Source: Dehalococcoidia bacterium
GTDB taxonomy: Bacteria > Chloroflexota > Dehalococcoidia > Dehalococcoidales > W498
Length of the DNA stretch: 8,471 nucleotides
Reading direction: 5' to 3'
Assembly (NCBI GenBank): GCA_030608125.1
Contig: JAUWEU010000025.1
Span: forward strand, 1-8,471
Shown here: positions 1-6,158 of the stretch, in pieces
Layout: the number at the start of each line of letters is the position of its first letter
Position numbering within the stretch: the stretch's first letter is position 1
Position numbers and translations under genes: made by a program
Notes under the pieces: model-generated
Told to the model about the DNA's origin: nothing
The model's database searches: none
Seen by the model: the letters and a program-made list of their open reading frames with translations, nothing else

Positions 1-108
1 ATTTTATCCATTTCACTTCCCCCTACTGCCTAGCCATAATACTCAGAAATTTTAATATTTACTACTTTTCCTTGTATTTATTATATCCCGTAGCCCTTAT
101 GTTTTAAC

Positions 109-137
109 ATTATAGTTACTTTCAATATCAGTTACAA
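109..137 (-). promoter_or_regulatory. possible leftward promoter
   Basis: On the minus strand a TTGTAA box (132-137) is separated by exactly 17 bases from a perfect TATAAT box (109-114). The -35 matches the sigma-70 consensus at four of six positions. It would start transcription near position 102, about 90 bases ahead of the possible ATG at 9-11. In 30% GC DNA a chance match is quite possible, and the gene it would serve is not in the window. Confidence 0.3.
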
Positions 138-167
138 TACAATTTCTTCCTTATCGTGTAAAATTAT

Positions 168-189
168 ATTTTGCTAACATTTTGCTAAC
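168..189. repeat. perfect 11-bp tandem duplication
   Basis: The unit ATTTTGCTAAC occurs twice with no gap, at 168-178 and 179-189. It lies in the AT-rich non-coding segment between the possible leftward promoter and the GGTACAA repeats. It may be a slippage product, a duplicated binding site or a small target duplication. Nothing in the sequence decides between these. Confidence 0.85.
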
Positions 190-220
190 GAACTTCTGAT
201 TACCATAAATTACAGAAATC

Positions 221-297
221 GACTAGAAGGTACAAAACGAGTCTAAACTGAATACTTAAAGTGACTTAGAGGTACAACTATTAACTAGTTGGTACAA
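221..297. repeat. three 15-bp repeats with GGTACAA core
   Basis: Three copies in the same orientation lie at 221-235, 263-277 and 283-297. They share (G/A)ACT at the left and a perfect GGTACAA at the right. The core-to-core distances are 42 and 20 bases, close to four and two helical turns, so all three would face the same side of the helix. A degenerate fourth copy, GTTACAATAC at 131-140, matches nine of ten bases of 291-300. An inverted repeat CAACTA/TAGTTG (275-280 and 286-291) sits between the last two cores. On the minus strand the core reads TTGTACC, and the rightmost would give a TGTACC terminus. This could be a transposon end with several transposase sites, or an array of regulator sites. 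The function is inferred only. Confidence 0.6.
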
Positions 298-344
298 TAC
301 GCCTGTATCTTTTAATTAGGGTGTAACCGGACAATAATTCCCGC

Positions 345-1235
345 TTATACCGGCAGGTCAATCTTGTAGTTTTTCAGGGTGTCTTTGATGAAGGCGGCTG
401 ATTTTTCATCAAGCTCGGTGAGGGGCAGGCGTGGCTTACCAACATTGAAGCCAATATGGTTAAGGGCGTATTTAATCGGTATAGGGTTGGTAACAATAAA
501 CAGGGCATTAACTAAGGGTAAAAGGTGACGGTGGATGCTGGCGGCTTTATCCATTTTACCACTGGTAAAACTATCAATCATTTCCCTGATTTGGTTGCCA
601 ACCAGATGAGAGGCAACGCTGATGACGCCGTAGCCACCCAGGGCTAGTATAGGTAGGGTGTCACTATCATTGCCACTCCAGACGAGGAAATCTTCCCTTG
701 CCTCGCTGATAATCTTGGAAATCTGACCCAGATTACTGCTGGCTTCCTTTACCCCGATAATGTTATCTATGTGGCTTAGCTTGATGACGGTTTCGGCTGA
801 TAGGCTAGTAACGGTGCGTGACGGCACATTATACAGGATACAGGGTAAATTAGTCCCCTGAGCAATAGTCTTAAAGTGTTGATATAAGCCTTCTTGAGTA
901 GGTTTATTATAGTAGGGGACTACCAGTAGGCAGGCATCAACCCCAGTTCGCTCTGCTCCCTTAGTCGTCTCTAGGGCTTCAGCAGTGCTATTACTACCCG
1001 TGCCGGCTATTACTGACCCTCGCTCACCCACTGCTGATTTAACCTCAGCAAAAAGGCGCATCTCCTCCTCTCGAATAAGGGTGGGAGATTCTCCAGTTGT
1101 GCCCACGACCACCAAACCTTCACTTCCTGAGTCGAGCAGAGCCAAAGCTAATTTCTTCGCCTGCTCATAATCAACCCTCCCTCGGTCGTCAAAGGGTGTT
1201 ACCATTGCCGTTAGCAATCGTCCCAGCTTTTTCAA
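345..1235 (-). CDS. dapA: 4-hydroxy-tetrahydrodipicolinate synthase (DapA)
   Basis: This cytoplasmic enzyme condenses pyruvate with aspartate 4-semialdehyde, the first committed step of lysine and diaminopimelate synthesis. The 296 residues match the usual family length and form a single TIM-barrel domain. Visible active-site residues are the GTTGES motif (45-50, with Thr46 and Thr47), Tyr109 in PYYN, Tyr135 and Arg140 in YNVPSRT, and the Schiff-base Lys163 in GVKEASSN. The start is a TTG at 1233-1235. It is supported by GGAGAG (1243-1248) seven bases upstream, which overlaps the end of asd, and by the alignment of the N-terminus with other DapA proteins. It is the last gene of the operon, four bases after asd, which makes its substrate. 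Related aldolase-family members such as N-acetylneuraminate lyase share the fold, but the asd and dapB neighbours make DapA by far the best call. Confidence 0.96.
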   Translation of the reverse strand: MKKLGRLLTAMVTPFDDRGRVDYEQAKKLALALLDSGSEGLVVVGTTGESPTLIREEEMRLFAEVKSAVGERGSVIAGTGSNSTAEALETTKGAERTGVDACLLVVPYYNKPTQEGLYQHFKTIAQGTNLPCILYNVPSRTVTSLSAETVIKLSHIDNIIGVKEASSNLGQISKIISEAREDFLVWSGNDSDTLPILALGGYGVISVASHLVGNQIREMIDSFTSGKMDKAASIHRHLLPLVNALFIVTNPIPIKYALNHIGFNVGKPRLPLTELDEKSAAFIKDTLKNYKIDLPV

Positions 1236-1239
1236 TTTT

Positions 1240-2265
1240 CTACTCTCCGGGATGTATCCATTCTCTTTTAATCATCTCTTCAGCAATCTGGACTGCGTTT
1301 AGGGCAGCCCCCTTACGCAGATTATCGGTAACAACCCACATAGTTAAACCATTGGAGTGGGAGGCATCTCGACGAATACGTCCCACAAAAACCTCATCGT
1401 TGCCGGCTGCTGACCACGGCTGAGGATAAAGACTAATAGTCGGGTCATCTAATAGCTTAACCCCTGGGGCTTGGGCAAGAATGCGTCGTGCTTCATCGGG
1501 GGACATCGGTCGGGAAAATTCTACATGGATTGCCTCACTATGTCCGGTAAATACTGGAACTCGCACACAAGTAGCCGAAATAGCTATATCATCAGCATGC
1601 ATTATCTTTCTTGTTTCTTCCACCAGTTTCCACTCTTCTTTAGTATAGCCGTTGTCCAGAAAAACATCTATTTCTGGCAGGACATTAAAGGCTATTTGGT
1701 GAGGGTAGACATGGGGAATAGTGCTCTGCCCTTCCAGAACTTGCTTGGCTTGTGTGGTTAGTTCCTCAATTGCTGCTGAACCGGTGCCTGACACTGCTTG
1801 ATAGGTATCAACGACAATGCGCTTGATAGGGTTAACCTTGTGTAACGGGTACAGAGCCACCACCATTTGAATAGTGGAGCAATTTGGATTAGCTATAATC
1901 CCCTTATGCCGTTTGATGTCTTCGGCATTGACCTCAGGCACTACCAAGGGAACCTCAGGGTGCATTCTGAAAGCAGAGCTATTATCAATAACCACGGCTC
2001 CTGATTGAGCGGCTATTGGTGAGAAATGGCGGCTAGTCTCAGTACCAGCCGAGAAGAGGGCAATATCTATTCCCTTGAAAGACTCGGGAACAGTCTCTTT
2101 GACTTCAATCTCCTGGTGAGTGACAAATAGCTTCTTACCTGCCGAGCGGTCTGAGGCTAAGAGACGAATTGAAGCCATAGGGAAGTTGCGTTGTTCTAAT
2201 ACCTTAATAAATTCCTGCCCTACCAACCCAGTGGCACCAGCAATAGCCACTCTATACTCCCTCAT
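1240..2265 (-). CDS. asd: aspartate-semialdehyde dehydrogenase (Asd)
   Basis: Asd reduces L-aspartyl 4-phosphate with NADPH to aspartate 4-semialdehyde, the branch point for lysine, threonine and methionine. At 341 residues it has the normal length. The N-terminal Rossmann domain opens with the nucleotide-binding GATGLVG loop (10-16). The catalytic cysteine is Cys129 in NPNCST (126-131), Gln156 lies in QAVSG, and the general-base histidine is His242 in TGHSEA. The ATG start has GGAGGG (2270-2275) five bases upstream of the core; that box overlaps the dapB stop codon, so the two genes are probably translationally linked. Nine bases separate it from dapB and four from dapA. It is the only one of the three pathway genes here whose product also feeds threonine and methionine synthesis, so this operon may supply more than lysine. 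No aspartokinase gene is present in the window. Confidence 0.96.
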   Translation of the reverse strand: MREYRVAIAGATGLVGQEFIKVLEQRNFPMASIRLLASDRSAGKKLFVTHQEIEVKETVPESFKGIDIALFSAGTETSRHFSPIAAQSGAVVIDNSSAFRMHPEVPLVVPEVNAEDIKRHKGIIANPNCSTIQMVVALYPLHKVNPIKRIVVDTYQAVSGTGSAAIEELTTQAKQVLEGQSTIPHVYPHQIAFNVLPEIDVFLDNGYTKEEWKLVEETRKIMHADDIAISATCVRVPVFTGHSEAIHVEFSRPMSPDEARRILAQAPGVKLLDDPTISLYPQPWSAAGNDEVFVGRIRRDASHSNGLTMWVVTDNLRKGAALNAVQIAEEMIKREWIHPGE

Positions 2266-2274
2266 TGTTCCCTC

Positions 2275-3069
2275 CTATAAGCCGAGCAGAGTATCTAAAC
2301 CATAGACTAGCCCTTTGTGTTTGACCACTTCCTTAATGGCTAGCATAACGCCTGGCATGTAGCATTCCCGACTGATGGTATCATGGCGTATGATTAATGT
2401 TTGCCCTGGTCCGCCCAAGATGACCTCCTGGTGTGCCAGGAGACCAGGTAGGCGGACACTATGAATAATAACACCTTCAACTGGCTCTCCTCGGCTACCC
2501 GATTTCTTCTCTTGTTCCGAGAGGTGGTAAAACGGTTTACCTCTGGCTGCTGCCATTGCTTTGGCTGTAGAGAGGGCAGTTCCTGATGGAGAGTCAGCTT
2601 TTTGGTGATGGTGTAGTTCTATGATTTCGGCATAGTCAAGGTATTTAGCGGCTACCTTGGCTAGGTGCATCATTAGCACTGCGCCTAAGGCAAAGTTTGG
2701 AGCTACTACTGCCCCAACCTGGTGCTCTATGGCTAATCGGTCAATCTCACCAAGTTCATCAGCGGTTAACCCAGTAGTTCCTATCACCAAGTTAACATTA
2801 TGTTTAGTGGCGGTAAGCACTGCCGGCATAGTAGCCTTTGCTGTGGTGAAATCTACTAGCACATCAGGCTGGCAAGTGGTGAGAATATAGTCTAGGTTAG
2901 CAGAAAAGGGTACCGTGCCCGAGCTATTGGGCAAAGGTAAATGGTCATCAGAAACCCGGAGTTCTACGCCACCTACTACCTCCATTTCAGGTTCGTGACA
3001 TAGGGCATTAATCACCTCTCGCCCCATTCTACCTGATGCACCGTGAACTACTACCCTTATTGGCTTCAT
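2275..3069 (-). CDS. dapB: 4-hydroxy-tetrahydrodipicolinate reductase (DapB)
   Basis: DapB reduces the DapA product to tetrahydrodipicolinate with NAD(P)H in the cytoplasm. The 264-residue protein has the family length. It begins with a dinucleotide-binding GASGRMG loop (10-16), carries the IGTTG segment (96-100) and contains the signature from Glu151 to Ala165, with His153 and Lys157 as the expected catalytic pair followed by DSPSGTA. The ATG start is preceded by AAAGG about seven bases upstream. It is 36 bases downstream of pnp with no clear terminator between them, so it is probably read on the rpsO-pnp transcript. In the operon the order dapB-asd-dapA places three consecutive pathway steps together. 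No disruption or missing key residue is seen. Confidence 0.96.
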   Translation of the reverse strand: MKPIRVVVHGASGRMGREVINALCHEPEMEVVGGVELRVSDDHLPLPNSSGTVPFSANLDYILTTCQPDVLVDFTTAKATMPAVLTATKHNVNLVIGTTGLTADELGEIDRLAIEHQVGAVVAPNFALGAVLMMHLAKVAAKYLDYAEIIELHHHQKADSPSGTALSTAKAMAAARGKPFYHLSEQEKKSGSRGEPVEGVIIHSVRLPGLLAHQEVILGGPGQTLIIRHDTISRECYMPGVMLAIKEVVKHKGLVYGLDTLLGL

Positions 3070-3105
3070 AACTTAACCTTTATAATAGCGCTACTTATTC
3101 CTAGG

Positions 3106-5259
3106 CTAGCGAACCCCGCGTTTTTTAAAAGGGTAGTCGGTAGCTAGTGGATCGGTTACTTTAGCTCCGGGCATCTGAGCAAGTTTTTCAAATACAGCCC
3201 GTCGTGACAGGTTTATCCTACCCAGATTATCAATGCTAATTACCTTAACCATAATCTCATCGCCTACTTTAGCTACATCCTCAACCTTGGCTACCCGATA
3301 TTCAGCCAGTTCACTGATGTGAACCAAGCCTTCTTTGCCAGGAAGAATTTCTACCATAGCGCCGAAGTCCAGCAAACGGGTTACTTTCCCGGTATAGATA
3401 CTACCAACTTCTACCTCTTTGGTTAAATTTTCAATGATTTCAATGGCTCTACGAGCTGCTTTCTCATCAGGTGAGCCAATAATCACGGTACCATCATTAT
3501 CAATATCAATAGTTACCTTAGTCTCAGCGGTAATTGACCTGATTGTTTTGCCCCCGGTGCCGATTACGCTACCAATTTTATCAGGGTTAATCATTATTTT
3601 ATACATTCGTGGCGCATAGGGGCTGATCTCAGGTCGATTGGAGCTAATAGTCTGCCCCATTGTTTCCAGAATGATTAGGCGAGCTTCCCTGGATTGATTT
3701 AGTGCCTTTCCCAAAATTTCTGGGTTTATGCCCTTAAGCTTGGTATCTAGCTGGAGGGCAGTAATACCTTTATCAGTACCGGCTACCTTAAAGTCCATAT
3801 CGCCATAAGCATCCTCTATGCCCTCAATATCAGTTAAAATAGCGTAGTCTCCTTTGTCATCAGTGACCAAGCCCATGGCTACCCCGGCTACCGCTGCCTT
3901 GATAGGTATTCCAGCATCCATTAGGGATAGGCTTGAGGCGCAGATACTGGCCATAGATGTACTACCACTGGAGCTCAACACCTCTGAGACGAGGCGAATA
4001 GTATAAGGGAAATCTTCATCCTTAGGCAGCACTGGGGTGATAGCCCGCTCGACTAGAGCGCCGTGCCCGATTTCACGGCGACCGGGTGTACCTATGCGTC
4101 TCACCTCACCGCTGGAGAAGGGAGGGAAATTGTAGTGGTGGAGGAAACGTTTAGTTTCCTCTATACCTAGTCCATCAAGTTGCTGCTCCATGTTGATAGA
4201 GCCCAGGGTAGTGATTGTCAGTACTTGCGTTTGACCTCGAGTGAATAGAGCTGAGCCATGGGTACGGGGCAGAAGCCCTATTTCACAGCTAATGGGTCGG
4301 ACATCTGTCAGGCTGCGACCATCAATACGCTTTGCCTTATTAAGGATACTAGTTCTTATTTCATCCCTAACCTTCGCCTCAAAGGCAGAAATTATATCCT
4401 CCTCAGGGAATGATTCCCCTAAACTCTCTATAAGTTCTTTCTTTAGCTTGCGCAGTTCCTCTTCTCGCTGTGACTTCTCAGATTGGCTTAAAGCTGGGGC
4501 AAGCCTGCCATTAACAATTGGTGAGATGGCTGAGATTACCTCGGGGTTAATCTCACTGATAGGAGCTTCCTGCTTGGTTTTACCGCAAGCTTGCTGAAGC
4601 TGCTCCTGGAGCTTAACAATATCTTGGTTTGCCTTGTGCCCAAATTCAATTGCCTGAATAATAATATCTTCGGGGACCTCCCGGGCTCCTGCCTCTACCA
4701 TCACTATAGCTTGCTTAATGCTAGCCACGACTAAGTCAAGCTGGCTGCTTTCAAGCTGAATCAATGTTGGATTTAACATCAACTCACCATCAATATAGCC
4801 AATACGGACAGCACTCACTGGACCACCAAACGGTACTTCTGATATTGATAGGGCAGCCGAGCTACCAATAACAGCCAGGATGTCAGGGTCATTTTCTTGG
4901 TCGGCAGAAAGGACAGTAGCTATAAGCTGAATATCTTGACGCCACTCCTTGGGCAAAAGTGGACGTAGCGGGCGGTCAGTAAGTCGGCAAGCTAAGGTTG
5001 CCTCCTGGGTGGGACGCCCTTCCCTTCTGATAAAGCCACCCGGGATTTTACCGGCAGCATATAGTCGTTCTTCATAGTCCACGGTTAGTGGCAGAAAATC
5101 TATCCCTTCTCGTGGTTCACTACTGATGCAAACCGTAACCAGAACCATAGTGTCTCCATAGCGGACAGTTACCGCTCCACTGGCTTGCCCGGCAAGCTTT
5201 CCCGTGTCTATAATGAGACTTTTATCCCCAACTTTGCACTCGAAAGACTGGGATTTCAT
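3106..5259 (-). CDS. pnp: polyribonucleotide nucleotidyltransferase (PNPase)
   Basis: PNPase degrades RNA from the 3' end by phosphorolysis and is a trimeric core enzyme of bacterial mRNA decay. Numbered from the ATG, the 717 residues contain a first RNase PH-like domain (about 1-145, with the RNA-binding loop around FIRREGRP, 76-83) and a helical linker (about 235-310). The second RNase PH domain (about 315-540) has SSSGSTS (430-436), Asp483, Asp489 and Lys491. A KH domain follows with the GTGG loop (567-570), then a C-terminal S1 domain (about 617-686). A TTG directly before the ATG would add one residue. I chose the ATG because the GGGGAGGAG box (5265-5273) then has the usual seven-base spacing from its core. 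It lies about 20 bases after rpsO, the widely conserved arrangement. That gap has no room for the large RNase III-cleaved leader hairpin known from E. coli pnp. Confidence 0.97.
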   Translation of the reverse strand: MKSQSFECKVGDKSLIIDTGKLAGQASGAVTVRYGDTMVLVTVCISSEPREGIDFLPLTVDYEERLYAAGKIPGGFIRREGRPTQEATLACRLTDRPLRPLLPKEWRQDIQLIATVLSADQENDPDILAVIGSSAALSISEVPFGGPVSAVRIGYIDGELMLNPTLIQLESSQLDLVVASIKQAIVMVEAGAREVPEDIIIQAIEFGHKANQDIVKLQEQLQQACGKTKQEAPISEINPEVISAISPIVNGRLAPALSQSEKSQREEELRKLKKELIESLGESFPEEDIISAFEAKVRDEIRTSILNKAKRIDGRSLTDVRPISCEIGLLPRTHGSALFTRGQTQVLTITTLGSINMEQQLDGLGIEETKRFLHHYNFPPFSSGEVRRIGTPGRREIGHGALVERAITPVLPKDEDFPYTIRLVSEVLSSSGSTSMASICASSLSLMDAGIPIKAAVAGVAMGLVTDDKGDYAILTDIEGIEDAYGDMDFKVAGTDKGITALQLDTKLKGINPEILGKALNQSREARLIILETMGQTISSNRPEISPYAPRMYKIMINPDKIGSVIGTGGKTIRSITAETKVTIDIDNDGTVIIGSPDEKAARRAIEIIENLTKEVEVGSIYTGKVTRLLDFGAMVEILPGKEGLVHISELAEYRVAKVEDVAKVGDEIMVKVISIDNLGRINLSRRAVFEKLAQMPGAKVTDPLATDYPFKKRGVR

Positions 5260-5283
5260 CAATGCTCCTCCCCACTAAAAGTT

Positions 5284-5547
5284 TTACTTGCGTAAACCGA
5301 GCCTAGTAATTAGGTCGTGATATTGTCCTACATCCCGTTTGCTCAAGTAAGCTAATAGCCTTCTTCTCTGCCCTACCAGCTTAAGCAAACCGCGTTGTGA
5401 GTGGTGGTCATGTCGATTAGCCGCCATGTGCGCTGTTAACTGGTTTATCCTTTCTGTGAGCAGAGCTACCTGAACCTCGGTTGAGCCTGTATCTCCTTCA
5501 CTGAGCCCAAATTTGCCTATGATTTCTGTCTTTTTCTCTTTGTCCAA
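5284..5547 (-). CDS. rpsO: 30S ribosomal protein S15
   Basis: S15 binds 16S rRNA early in small-subunit assembly, at the three-way junction of the central domain. The 87 residues are close to the usual 88-89. The signature is clear: GDTGSTEVQ (18-26), then the HHSQRGL segment (48-54) and the RRRLLAYL segment (61-68), with a basic C-terminus. The start codon is TTG (5545-5547), supported by AGAGG (5554-5558) six bases upstream; no ATG or GTG is available in that position. It is the first gene of the leftward operon and is served by the extended -10 promoter listed separately. The leader of roughly 53 bases contains a small stem TTGTC/GACAA (5565-5569 and 5576-5580). S15 represses its own translation in several bacteria through leader structures, but I cannot show that here. 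Confidence 0.96.
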   Translation of the reverse strand: MDKEKKTEIIGKFGLSEGDTGSTEVQVALLTERINQLTAHMAANRHDHHSQRGLLKLVGQRRRLLAYLSKRDVGQYHDLITRLGLRK

Positions 5548-5586
5548 ATTATACCTCTGTACTTTTGTCTATTCTGACAAGCATTA

Positions 5587-5635
5587 AGTATATCATAAAT
5601 CAAAAAAGTATAGCATAACTGGAGATGACTGTAAA
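5587..5635 (-). promoter_or_regulatory. promoter of the rpsO-pnp-dapB-asd-dapA operon
   Basis: On the minus strand TTTACA (5630-5635) is followed after exactly 17 bases by TATACT (5607-5612). The -10 box has a TGC extension directly before it, an extended -10. Each hexamer matches the sigma-70 consensus at five of six positions. A second TATACT with a TGA extension lies at 5587-5592 but has no good -35, so it may be a weaker second start. Transcription from the main site would begin near 5600. Confidence 0.75.
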
Positions 5636-5657
5636 TTCACATGGGGCCATTTTAACC

Positions 5658-5686
5658 TTGACTTGACACCTTGTAAGGTGTATAGT
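5658..5686 (+). promoter_or_regulatory. promoter of the zinc-ribbon/DUF503/helicase operon
   Basis: TTGACT (5658-5663) and TATAGT (5681-5686) are separated by exactly 17 bases, each matching the sigma-70 consensus at five of six positions. The overlapping TTGACA at 5663-5668 looks better as a -35 but would be only 12 bases from the -10. The start would be near 5693. The promoter is back to back with the rpsO promoter, with 22 bases between the two -35 boxes. Confidence 0.7.
5666..5681. promoter_or_regulatory. palindromic operator-like site ACACCTTGTAAGGTGT
   Basis: Two perfect 7-bp arms, ACACCTT (5666-5672) and AAGGTGT (5675-5681), flank a GT centre. The palindrome fills most of the spacer between the -35 and -10 boxes of the rightward promoter. 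A dimeric regulator bound there would block or remodel the promoter. MerR-family activators also bind dyads in this position, but they usually need a 19-20 base spacer, so a repressor is the simpler reading. No regulator gene is in the window. Confidence 0.6.
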
Positions 5687-5692
5687 GGAAAT

Positions 5693-5830
5693 TGTATCAC
5701 ATACCTTGGTTCAGTGTTGTTTCTAAACTGGGACTCTGCTAGCGTACCACCAAGCAATTCGGCAGGGGTTTTGAAGCCGGGAGATTGCACCGAAAACAAG
5801 GGGGATAACTAAGTTAAAGGAGGTGCAGTT
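5693..5830 (+). other. untranslated leader with possible alternative stems
   Basis: The predicted transcript has about 138 bases before the first gene, long for a constitutive small operon. Possible pairings are CTTGGT (5705-5710) with ACCAAG (5749-5754) and CGGC (5760-5763) with GCCG (5776-5779). A competing stem pairs GTTTT (5768-5772) with AAAAC (5793-5797), continued by CGG (5778-5780) with CCG (5790-5792). The last two cannot form together. I recognise no known riboswitch, and no T-run terminator is present. Confidence 0.3.
5816..5825 (+). promoter_or_regulatory. strong Shine-Dalgarno AAAGGAGGTG
   Basis: This near-perfect anti-16S match sits immediately upstream of the ATG at 5831 and fixes that start. 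It is the strongest ribosome binding site in the window. The two downstream genes of the same operon have only weak ones, which suggests the zinc-ribbon protein is made in the largest amount. Confidence 0.9.
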
Positions 5831-6124
5831 ATGGCTCTGGCAGACAAAACTCTGACTTGCCGTGATTGCGGGCAGAACTTCGTCTTTACTGTTGGTGAGC
5901 AGGAGTTCTATTTATCCCGTGGCTTGCAAAATGAACCTAGCCGGTGTCCGGAATGCCGTGCCGCTCGACGAAGAGAGCGTCGGGGTAGCTATAATCAGCC
6001 ACGACAGATGTATACTGTAGTATGTGCTGAGTGTGGTCAAGAAACTACGGTTCCCTTTGAGCCTAGGGAAGGGCGTCCCGTCTATTGCCGTGAGTGCTAC
6101 GCTAAGCAGAAAGAAATCCTTTAA
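5831..6124 (+). CDS. small zinc-ribbon protein with four CxxC motifs
   Basis: The 97-residue protein has two putative zinc-binding units. The first pairs Cys10/Cys13 with Cys39/Cys42 and matches what I know of the probable zinc-ribbon family often found in Chloroflexota. The second pairs Cys65/Cys68 with Cys86/Cys89, with a conserved-looking VPFEP...GRPVYC stretch between them. A very basic linker (RAARRRERR, 43-51) joins the units and would suit contact with nucleic acid. There is no signal peptide or membrane segment, so it should be cytoplasmic. It is the first gene of a rightward group with a DUF503 gene 34 bases on and then a helicase, behind a strong Shine-Dalgarno. The exact function is unknown; RNA, DNA or ribosome binding are reasonable guesses from charge and fold only. 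Confidence 0.88.
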   Translation: MALADKTLTCRDCGQNFVFTVGEQEFYLSRGLQNEPSRCPECRAARRRERRGSYNQPRQMYTVVCAECGQETTVPFEPREGRPVYCRECYAKQKEIL

Positions 6125-6158
6125 GTTTTCTGTCCGGTTAGTGGTAACTATTTAGGCT

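Larger units (their letters stand above)
1..344. other. AT-rich region without a complete gene
   Basis: This stretch downstream of dapA is about 30% GC over its first 300 bases by hand count, against roughly 48% in a sampled line of the neighbouring gene. All frames checked at the left edge are broken by stops and no recognisable protein was read from them. It contains a tandem duplication, a family of GGTACAA repeats and a possible leftward promoter, listed separately. On the minus strand an ATG at 9-11 follows an AGGGGG box (19-24) by seven bases, so a gene could begin there and leave the window after three codons; this is weak evidence. No hairpin followed by a T-run was found after the dapA stop, so the operon's transcription end is not visible. 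Confidence 0.7.

Noticed and set aside
187..190. DETH read as codons 187-190 of the helicase as a defective Walker B motif
   Set aside because: The variable third position of DExH is not catalytic, and all other helicase motifs are intact, so the enzyme is expected to be active.
275..291. CAACTA/TAGTTG hairpin as terminator of the dapA operon
   Set aside because: The 6-bp stem is AT-rich and is not followed by a T-run on either strand, so it does not qualify as an intrinsic terminator.
322..337. Resemblance of TGTAACCGGACAATAA to the terminal bases of Tn7
   Set aside because: The match is short, no 22-bp Tn7-type binding repeats follow it, and an element reading inward from it would run into the intact dapA gene.
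4241..4597. 118-codon plus-strand open frame inside pnp
   Set aside because: It is rich in Ser, Arg and Leu and antisense to the PNPase linker and second-domain region, as expected of a shadow frame.
5663..5686. TTGACA (5663-5668) as the -35 of the rightward promoter
   Set aside because: It is only 12 bases from TATAGT, too short for sigma-70; the overlapping TTGACT at 5658 has the correct 17-base spacing.
5593..5799. 68-codon minus-strand open frame between the two operons
   Set aside because: It has no convincing Shine-Dalgarno sequence, resembles no known protein and covers both divergent promoters, so it is taken as chance.
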